DNA from: JBBATK01 sp044224515
GTDB taxonomy: Bacteria > Bacteroidota > Ignavibacteria > Kapaibacteriales > NICIL-2
Direction of reading: 5' to 3'
DNA: 64,000 nt
Assembly: GCA_044224515.1 (NCBI GenBank)
Contig: JBGAKH010000006.1
Coordinates: forward strand, 62,001-126,000
In this document: piece by piece, positions 1 to 6,258 of the stretch
Layout of the letters: every line of letters starts with the position of its first letter
Position numbering within the stretch: the first letter of the stretch is position 1
The notes under the pieces: model-generated
The model's input: the letters and a program-made list of their open reading frames with translations, nothing else
Databases searched by the model: none
What the model was told of the DNA's origin: nothing
Made by a program: the position numbers and the translations under genes

Positions 1-2
1 TT

Positions 3-2105
3 CGAGTTTATCCTGCATGTTTCCTTATTCTAGTCATTAGTTCTAGCCTCTTCGCACAACAGCGTACACCACCGCTTCCAAGTCCGGAAATACGCGCAGA
101 GGCACGTGTTAAAGCCCGCGTAAGAATGTTGGCTCAGACTGCGGGAGAACGCAAAGAATGGCTGCAGCGTCATGCTTCTCGTCGGCCTAGGCACCATGAC
201 ATCAATCCCGCAGATGTTGTAACGGAGTCGTCCATTCAAGAACTGAATCCATCCATTTCGGTGGCATCGCAAATACCCACACCGTTTAGTGTGCCTGCAG
301 AGTTTGAAGAATCGCAAGCAGTGTTTTTATCATGGCCCTACTATGCTTTTGATGTGGATGGCAATCAACTCGATCCAATAACGAAAGACTTCGGATATCG
401 TGACGACAACGGCAACTATAGCGTACAACCCATTGCCGGCTACGAAATAGACACACTCAGCTCAGATTGGCCACTTGCCCCGAAGTGGGCCGAGCTTGCA
501 GATGCTATACAACAAGAACTGCCCGTATGGTTGATTCTTTATAACGCCTCGGATACAGCCATCGTAAAAAGCTATATGGAGAGTCGCGCTACTCCTTTGA
601 AAAACTATCGCTTCTTCATCGTTGACGGTGGGAATGCATTTTGGACACGTGACTTCGGACCTATCGGAGCATATTACGGCGATCAGGACAGTATTGCGTT
701 CATCGATCCTATTTACTACATCGAAAGAGCGGCAGATGACTCTTTGCCGGATGTGTTGGCTACTCAATTGGGTTATAAGAACTTTCGAACGCAACTAAAG
801 TTCGAAGGAGGCAATTTCATGTGCGATGGTGAAAACGTCGGCTTCACGAGTTCCATGGTCGATACAATCAACGCAGATCGCTACGTGCAAGCAAGTATCA
901 AGTACAATACTGCGACAAAAAAATACTCGGTCTCTTATCCTACCCGAACCGCATGGTCCTCTTCGAAGACGCTCGATACACTCAAAGGAATGTTCGGTCT
1001 TACAAAAATGAATGTGTTGCAGACTCTGCTTGACGACGGGGGCACGGGCCATATTGATATGTACACAAAGCTCTTTGACCAACAGACTATACTCAGTACT
1101 GAATATCCTGAGGTCTTTAACAATAGCGAGTTTCGAGACTATAAAATATCACGCAAAGGACTGGCCCTCGAACGTGCGGCGCAGACTTCGTTTGGAGACA
1201 CCTTTCGCGTCTATACCCTCCCGGTACCTACGGGCGACAATGGACAATATGATTCAACCACATCTGACACCTTTGGATATGATCCGCGCGGTTACTTGAA
1301 TGGTCTAACGATCAACAAAACGTTCATTTTTCCGTCGTTCTCATCTAATGGCAATGGTAACGAAGCTGAGTTGCAGCAAGTACTCGAGCTCTACAGGAGC
1401 TATGTCCCGGGTTACAAACTTGTTCCAATTGACTCTCGAATTCTCACACCGATGGCAGGTGCCATCCACTGCATTACGATGCAAGTGCCGGCAGAAAATC
1501 CTCTTCGCATTCATCATGCTGCGCTTCGTGGCAATATCGATTCTAAAGCTCGATACCCACTTCACGCCCACATCACGAACCGTTCCGGAATTGCCCAAGC
1601 GAGGGTTATGTGGCGATTGAAAGGAGAAACTGCGTGGCAGTCACTAAGTATGTCGGCCGACTCAGTGCAGTATTACTCCGCTCAGCTCGAGGCCGACCAA
1701 TCGGCTAGCGACCGACAGGTCGAGTATTATATCGATGCCACCGCAAACAACGGCAAACACCAAACACTCCCAATAACCGCTCCTGAAGGTTTTTTTAGCT
1801 TCCGATACGGTACAAGTGTCGGTGTGAGTGACGATTTGCGAAACAAGAACAGCTTCGGAGTGTTTCCTACACCGAGTACTGGTCGAGTTTCGATTCCACT
1901 GGATCTAACTCACTCGGCTATGGTTCGTTTTGAGGTGTGCGACGTGCAAGGAACTGTGGTTTTGTGCTCGCATGCAAGTCAACTACCGGCCGGATTGAGT
2001 GTTCCGGGCTTATCGCTTGCAAAACTCAGCGCGGGCGTGTATGGAGTTAGAATTATAGTGGACAACAACATCGCCGATGTTCGGCGCTTGATTCTAAGTC
2101 GATAA
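3..2105 (+). CDS. T9SS-secreted peptidyl-arginine/agmatine deiminase family protein (5' end outside window)
   Basis: The frame is open from base 3. The first codons encode a hydrophobic stretch ending LFAQQ, a signal peptide and cleavage site, so the start codon lies outside the window and the internal ATG at 126 is not the start. The body matches the Porphyromonas-type peptidyl-arginine deiminase / agmatine deiminase superfamily. It has an Asp in RDFGP (codon 651-653), a His in GGTGHIDM (1050-1052) and the candidate catalytic Cys in GAIHCITM (1470-1472), all in family order. The last ~80 residues (from about 1858) form a T9SS type A sorting domain beginning GVFPTPSTG and ending in a basic tail. 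Expected activity is hydrolysis of guanidino groups to citrulline or carbamoyl products at the cell surface or outside the cell. Whether the substrate is protein arginine or agmatine cannot be read from the sequence; T9SS export favours an extracellular protein or peptide substrate. Confidence 0.88.
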   Translation, partial: RVYPACFLILVISSSLFAQQRTPPLPSPEIRAEARVKARVRMLAQTAGERKEWLQRHASRRPRHHDINPADVVTESSIQELNPSISVASQIPTPFSVPAEFEESQAVFLSWPYYAFDVDGNQLDPITKDFGYRDDNGNYSVQPIAGYEIDTLSSDWPLAPKWAELADAIQQELPVWLILYNASDTAIVKSYMESRATPLKNYRFFIVDGGNAFWTRDFGPIGAYYGDQDSIAFIDPIYYIERAADDSLPDVLATQLGYKNFRTQLKFEGGNFMCDGENVGFTSSMVDTINADRYVQASIKYNTATKKYSVSYPTRTAWSSSKTLDTLKGMFGLTKMNVLQTLLDDGGTGHIDMYTKLFDQQTILSTEYPEVFNNSEFRDYKISRKGLALERAAQTSFGDTFRVYTLPVPTGDNGQYDSTTSDTFGYDPRGYLNGLTINKTFIFPSFSSNGNGNEAELQQVLELYRSYVPGYKLVPIDSRILTPMAGAIHCITMQVPAENPLRIHHAALRGNIDSKARYPLHAHITNRSGIAQARVMWRLKGETAWQSLSMSADSVQYYSAQLEADQSASDRQVEYYIDATANNGKHQTLPITAPEGFFSFRYGTSVGVSDDLRNKNSFGVFPTPSTGRVSIPLDLTHSAMVRFEVCDVQGTVVLCSHASQLPAGLSVPGLSLAKLSAGVYGVRIIVDNNIADVRRLILSR

Positions 2106-2174
2106 GAATTAGTGCTGCTGAAAAAGCCAGATCTTTTTTAGCTAAGTGTTTGATAAATAGACAGTAGGAGTTTC

Positions 2175-2208
2175 TTATCATGCGGGCGGCGTGCCGCCCG
2201 CATGATAA
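2175..2208. terminator. Long perfect palindrome downstream of the deiminase gene
   Basis: Two 16-base arms (2175-2190 and 2193-2208) are exact reverse complements around a 2-base centre, with a GC-rich core GCGGGCGGC. It lies 70 bases after the deiminase stop and is followed by AAAAGAA. It could end transcription on the minus strand (T-rich on that side) or act as a 3'-end stabilising hairpin for the deiminase mRNA. The lack of a T run on the plus strand makes a simple Rho-independent terminator for the upstream gene less certain. Confidence 0.6.
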
Positions 2209-2319
2209 AAGAATTTGCTGAACTAGTACAAACACGGTAAATTAAAGTTGTAACATTGAATAGTGAATCGTGGCTGAGGCTGCTATGGTGGCGTCACCGG
2301 ATGACCAAGAGAGTACGAA

Positions 2320-3033
2320 ATGCAAAGAAATCTCAAGAGTAGACAAGACTTAAAATCGTCCATTCTCGCATGGTGCAGACTTGGTTTAAGCTGCGTCTTT
2401 GTGCTGGGAGCACTGAGCTCATGCGAGAATTTTCAACTCGCGCAGGTATACGATCGGCCCTGCGGTGCAGATGCAGATACAAGTAGTCCAAATGCGGCAG
2501 TGTTTGCTTCTCCGCATGAAGTTGACGTGCCGGCCGGACAAAAACAGCAGATTTGGGCTGAAGTTGATTCAATTGGTTGTTCTGCAATACGATACAGTTT
2601 GAACAAGGCGCTTGGAACTGTTGACGCAAACGGTCTCTATGTCGCCCCCGGCACAGTCAAGGCCGGTGGTGACACCGTACTTCTCATCGCGCAGTCCTAT
2701 GCAAAAACAAGTGTAGCCGATACCGTGACTATTTATCTGCACGAAGCTGTCGCTGATTGCGAAGTAGCAACAGTAAGCTATAGCAAAGACATCTATCCTA
2801 TAATGCAAAACCAATGTTTGGCGTGTCATTCAAGCGATCAATTTGCCGAAAGAGGAGGGGGAGTAAATCTCGACTCGTTTGCATATGTAGCGTCATACGC
2901 TAAAAACGGTATGCTCCTAGCCAGTATGAATTATGTTGGACGGTACAAGATGCCGAGGCGTGCTGCTAAGGTTGACAGTTGTTCAATCAAGAAAGTTCGT
3001 TTGTGGATTGAGAAAGGAGCGTTGAATGACTAA
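2320..3033 (+). CDS. Mono-heme c-type cytochrome lipoprotein
   Basis: A 237-residue protein. A type II signal peptide has lipobox A-L-S-S-C (Cys35), so it should be lipid-anchored. Residues ~55-140 look like a small Ig/Big2-like beta domain. The C-terminal ~90 residues hold one c-type heme motif CLACH (166-170) and a KMP segment (~210-212) whose Met is a likely sixth heme ligand. The fold resembles the Planctomycete-type cytochrome C domain, with its typical start YSKDIYPIMQNQC. It probably carries electrons or senses redox at the periplasm or outer membrane. Its last codons overlap the next gene by 8 bases, so the two heme proteins are translationally linked. No specific partner or reaction can be assigned. 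Confidence 0.8.
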   Translation: MQRNLKSRQDLKSSILAWCRLGLSCVFVLGALSSCENFQLAQVYDRPCGADADTSSPNAAVFASPHEVDVPAGQKQQIWAEVDSIGCSAIRYSLNKALGTVDANGLYVAPGTVKAGGDTVLLIAQSYAKTSVADTVTIYLHEAVADCEVATVSYSKDIYPIMQNQCLACHSSDQFAERGGGVNLDSFAYVASYAKNGMLLASMNYVGRYKMPRRAAKVDSCSIKKVRLWIEKGALND

Positions 3034-4258
3034 GGAAAACGGAACAATGATGAAGCATCTTCTGACATTGCTGTTCGTACTACTGACAACCTTTTCTAGT
3101 GTAGATCTATTGGCTATACCTGAGTACGCACTGCTCACGGGAAATCGATGCATCAATTGTCATGAGAATAGCGCGGGTGCAGGTCTTCGTAATGACTTAG
3201 GATTTTATGCGACTGAAGGTGTGTCTCTCATCAAGCCGTCATGGGTTGGTCTGGAAGGAATCATTAGCGACATGTTCGGTAGTAATTGCGCCATGGACCG
3301 TAAGCTTTTTTATGGCCTTGACTTTCGTTTGATGAGCGCCCGTTCGACGCGTAGTCCCGTCGCAGCCGCCACATCAGCCGAGAAGATGGAACAAACACTG
3401 CCTGATCGAAAGTTGTTTCCAATGCAGTTGTCAGCACAAGCATCCTATCACTTTGCTGCATGGGCGTTTGTTGAAGGACAATACAATTTCGGTCCGACGA
3501 AATACGCCGGGCAACAGACTTGGGCTGCCTCAGTCAACATCCAGCCCGAAATCAGCTGGCCTTCACTTCGCGTTGGATTCTTTGCGCCATCCATTGGCTT
3601 TAATTACGATGACCACACCGTCTTGGTAAGAGCGGTGCCGGGCGAGTTGTCAGATCCCTTTATCGCTCCGTACCATGCGGAGTGGGGAGCCGAGGCTCGG
3701 TACAGTGCACCTCTGTGGCTCGATGTAAGCGCAGGTCTCTTTAGCTCCAAAGCACTTAGCGAAGTGTACACGACTGATTCGCTGGCAACGCTTCGAAGTA
3801 TGATCAGCGATAACACGCGACCATTGCTTAACGCGCGTATCGCGTTTACTCCCAGATTCTTCGAAGACGAGTTGAACGTCACGGTAGGAAGTTCCGTATT
3901 GCATTGCGATGACTTCAGTATGCTAAGTCTGTTTGCAGGAGCTGCCTGGCAGGATCACATTGGTATCATGGCTGAACACGTGATGCAGGGCAATAAAAAT
4001 GCACGACAAGTCCGCTGTTCTTCTGCAGAACTGTTTGGACGTGTCATCGATCCTCTCTACCTCTACATTCGAGCAGAATACGGTGAGTCCAAAAATGTTG
4101 TTCAGGGACTCGAGCAAGGTCAGTACAGTAGACAATACGTTTTTGGATCGAAAATGATTGTCTTACCGTTCATTGAACTGCGGCCTGAGTTTCGCATTAT
4201 TGACAATGACGTAGCTACACGAACGAGATGGACCATTCAACTTCACGTTTTTTACTAA
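3026..4258 (+). CDS. Outer-membrane beta-barrel protein with N-terminal heme c motif (Cyc2-like architecture)
   Basis: A 410-residue protein with a Sec signal peptide (core about 10-30). One heme-binding motif CINCH lies at residues 42-46, just after IPEYALLTGNR. About 340 residues of alternating polar/aromatic beta-strand sequence follow and end in ...IQLHVFY, an outer-membrane barrel terminus with aromatic last residue. One heme at the N-terminus of a barrel is the arrangement of Cyc2-type fused cytochrome-porins, which move electrons across the outer membrane; that relationship is inferred from architecture only. The start at 3026 has a good AAAGGAG (3014-3019) six bases upstream; ATGs at 3047 and 3050 are alternatives. 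It overlaps the upstream cytochrome lipoprotein gene by 8 bases. Confidence 0.75.
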   Translation: MTKENGTMMKHLLTLLFVLLTTFSSVDLLAIPEYALLTGNRCINCHENSAGAGLRNDLGFYATEGVSLIKPSWVGLEGIISDMFGSNCAMDRKLFYGLDFRLMSARSTRSPVAAATSAEKMEQTLPDRKLFPMQLSAQASYHFAAWAFVEGQYNFGPTKYAGQQTWAASVNIQPEISWPSLRVGFFAPSIGFNYDDHTVLVRAVPGELSDPFIAPYHAEWGAEARYSAPLWLDVSAGLFSSKALSEVYTTDSLATLRSMISDNTRPLLNARIAFTPRFFEDELNVTVGSSVLHCDDFSMLSLFAGAAWQDHIGIMAEHVMQGNKNARQVRCSSAELFGRVIDPLYLYIRAEYGESKNVVQGLEQGQYSRQYVFGSKMIVLPFIELRPEFRIIDNDVATRTRWTIQLHVFY

Positions 4259-4277
4259 ACACTGCAGGACTCTCTCC

Positions 4278-4580
4278 ATGGCAAAAGTATTAATGCTTCT
4301 CTCCGTCGTTTTTATTCTTGGTACGCTGGGCTGGTGGCTCAACGACTGCAAACGTTATGGCGAGGTAGTGTACTACACGAAAACTGCAAAGCTTACTACA
4401 CTGAAGGAAGTCGACCCCTTGTTTGGTACCACGGTAGAGAAGACTACAAGTGAGCCCGGGCATTGGTTAGGCCTGTTAGACGTGGAGCCACCCTACGGAG
4501 CCTTACCTATGTGTGGCTTCTGGCTAGCCCTTGGTACAGTCGGATTTGTTCTGCATCGTCGATCAGCTAAAACGGTTTAA
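4278..4580 (+). CDS. Small membrane protein of unknown function, two TM segments
   Basis: A 100-residue protein that I do not recognise. Residues ~3-22 form a hydrophobic segment (LMLLSVVFILGTLGWWL) and residues ~76-93 a second one, with a polar loop of about 50 residues between. The loop contains repeated Lys/Thr and a GLLDVEPPYGALP stretch. It follows the heme barrel gene by 19 bases on the same strand, so it is probably cotranscribed and may be an inner-membrane accessory of the same redox unit. No cofactor motif is present. Confidence 0.6.
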   Translation: MAKVLMLLSVVFILGTLGWWLNDCKRYGEVVYYTKTAKLTTLKEVDPLFGTTVEKTTSEPGHWLGLLDVEPPYGALPMCGFWLALGTVGFVLHRRSAKTV

Positions 4581-4584
4581 ACGC

Positions 4585-4603
4585 ACCATTATTAATGGTT
4601 TTC
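4585..4603 (+). terminator. Weak AT-rich hairpin with short T run
   Basis: ACCATT / AATGGT arms around ATT, followed by TTTT. It sits just after the stop of the small membrane protein and before yceI. The stem is only 6 bp and AT-rich, so termination would be partial at best. Confidence 0.35.
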
Positions 4604-4695
4604 ATGTAATCTGTGTTTAACCATAAACCAAACGCAGCAATAGCCCGTCTGAAGAACAAGAAACTATTCATCACCACTTACATCATCACACTACA

Positions 4696-5334
4696 ATGAA
4701 AACGAAGCTCGCTTCATTACTCTGCGGTTTAGTACTGTTCTCGGCATCAACACTAGCCGGATCGAAAACCGTTACGTTGACCAATACCGATAAGTATAAG
4801 AATGAAATTCAGTTTGTCAGTGCAGCGCCCTTGGAAAAAATCAGTGGTACAGCTTCAAGCATCACCGGACAGTTTTCAATCGATTTGCAGAACCTCGCTG
4901 CAACAAACGGTAAGCTCACTGTTCCTGTGAATTCAATGAGTACCGGTAGCTCTAGCCGCGACAACCATATGATGGCAACAGAGTGGTTGGACGAAGAGCA
5001 CTTCAAAACCATTAGCTATGCGCTTAAATCTCTCACAGTTGAAAACGTCGACAACTCGACAACCGGACGCACAGTTGTTACCGGAACCGCCAAAGGAGAC
5101 TTTAGCCTTCACGGTGTGACACGCGCACTTGACGCAAAAGTTGTCATCACCTACTTGAGCGAGAGCGCCGCAACGAAGCAAATTGGCTCCGGTGATTTGG
5201 TTCTTGTGAAAGTCGAATTCAATGTTCCACTTAAAGCTCACAACATCAATGGTAAAGCAGGGGTCGTTGGTTCTAAAGTTGGTGAGAGTATTGCGATCAA
5301 GGCACAGCTCTTCGGAACCACCGCCGGACACTGA
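4696..5334 (+). CDS. YceI family periplasmic lipid-binding protein
   Basis: A 212-residue protein with a cleavable signal peptide ending STLAG. It has the usual YceI features: an early strand FVSAAPLEKISGTASSITGQ, the central VNSMSTG..RDNHMMATEWLD segment (family pattern of RD.HL....FD), and HGVTRALDAKV (family pattern HGVT+PV). YceI proteins form a lipocalin-like barrel that binds isoprenoid or other amphipathic lipids in the periplasm. In many genomes they sit near respiratory or cytochrome genes, and here the next gene encodes a Rieske protein. The ligand is unknown. Confidence 0.88.
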   Translation: MKTKLASLLCGLVLFSASTLAGSKTVTLTNTDKYKNEIQFVSAAPLEKISGTASSITGQFSIDLQNLAATNGKLTVPVNSMSTGSSSRDNHMMATEWLDEEHFKTISYALKSLTVENVDNSTTGRTVVTGTAKGDFSLHGVTRALDAKVVITYLSESAATKQIGSGDLVLVKVEFNVPLKAHNINGKAGVVGSKVGESIAIKAQLFGTTAGH

Positions 5335-5392
5335 TGCCATCTCTATCCGGTAGAACCACTAGACAACCGATAAGACAACAGATAAGAAAACT

Positions 5393-5902
5393 ATGTCGAT
5401 GAACGAGCTATCAGTTGAAGACCGTCGTGCCTTTTTAATGAAAGCCGGCTCCCTCTTAGGGATCAGCGTATGCGCGTCCTCCATGGCTGCAATCCTAGCA
5501 GCCTGCGAGAAAGACGAAAGTAAAATCATTGCTGCACACGGAACCTTCACGGTCAATATTTCCAACGAAAGCGCACTTGCAACCGTTGGAAGTGGTATTA
5601 AGAAAGATGTCGGAACGTTTAATGCATCCAAACCGGTCATCATCATCCGCACCTCGGCATCTGCTTTTGCGGTCTTTTCCAGTGTATGCAATCACGCCGG
5701 CTGCGAAGTTTCAGCGCCTAAAACATTAGGTGCACGAATTCTCTGCGATGTGAACGACAACAAGTGTGGTCACAACGCTGAGTTTGATACACAGTCCGGT
5801 GTGCAGGTGGTTGGACCCAGTGGCGGATCTCCCTCGGGTGGTTTGGCGCTGATTAGTTCGAGCTACGATGCTTCATCACAACTGCTGACACTTCAGTTCT
5901 AG
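5393..5902 (+). CDS. Rieske-type [2Fe-2S] lipoprotein with Tat-like leader
   Basis: A 169-residue protein. The leader has a Tat-like DRRAFLMK motif (10-17), a hydrophobic core and a lipobox ILAAC (Cys38), so it is probably exported folded and lipidated. Rieske box I is CNHAGC (99-104). Box II is unusual: where CPCH is normal, the protein reads C118-DVNDNK-C125-G-H127, so six residues separate the two Cys and one separates the second Cys from His. Cys99, His101, Cys118 or Cys125, and His127 can still be drawn as cluster ligands, but geometry differs from classic Rieske proteins. It lies 58 bases after yceI on the same strand. It may donate electrons in a cytochrome bc-like or stand-alone chain. 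Confidence 0.8.
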   Translation: MSMNELSVEDRRAFLMKAGSLLGISVCASSMAAILAACEKDESKIIAAHGTFTVNISNESALATVGSGIKKDVGTFNASKPVIIIRTSASAFAVFSSVCNHAGCEVSAPKTLGARILCDVNDNKCGHNAEFDTQSGVQVVGPSGGSPSGGLALISSSYDASSQLLTLQF

Positions 5903-5921
5903 TCACAAATACGTGCTGTTG

Positions 5922-5964
5922 AAATCCGTTGGGCAACTCATATGTCCAACGGATTTCGTTTTTT
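5922..5964 (+). terminator. Rho-independent terminator after the Rieske gene
   Basis: An 11-bp perfect stem AAATCCGTTGG / CCAACGGATTT (5922-5932 and 5946-5956) with a 13-base loop, followed by CGTTTTTT. It closes the 2.3-5.9 kb gene run. The remaining ~290 bases to 6258 contain no further ORF or clear motif that I can support. Confidence 0.85.
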
Positions 5965-6258
5965 AAGCTATAACTGCAGGTTTTCTTTAGTAAACGCGTG
6001 AAACAAGAAGAAAACCTTCGTGTTTTTGAGCGAACGGCAAGAATGAAAAAATACTAACCGAACAAGCACGGGTAAATGACTGACACCTGTTTGCTTTCAA
6101 GCTTCGCTCTGTGACGCTAGTGGGCTCTACAAGTCATATTCGGGAACAGGGAACGAAATCCAGTTCTTTGTAAAGTTCTATCGGTAGTTCTGCTCAGATC
6201 CTCGGTGATCCTGTTTAAAAAGTAAACTTGTTCCAATTTTAAACTTTTATCAAACTCT

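Noticed and set aside
126..134. ATG at 126 as the start of the deiminase gene
   Set aside because: The frame is open to base 3 and the preceding codons encode a clear signal peptide, so the start lies before the window.
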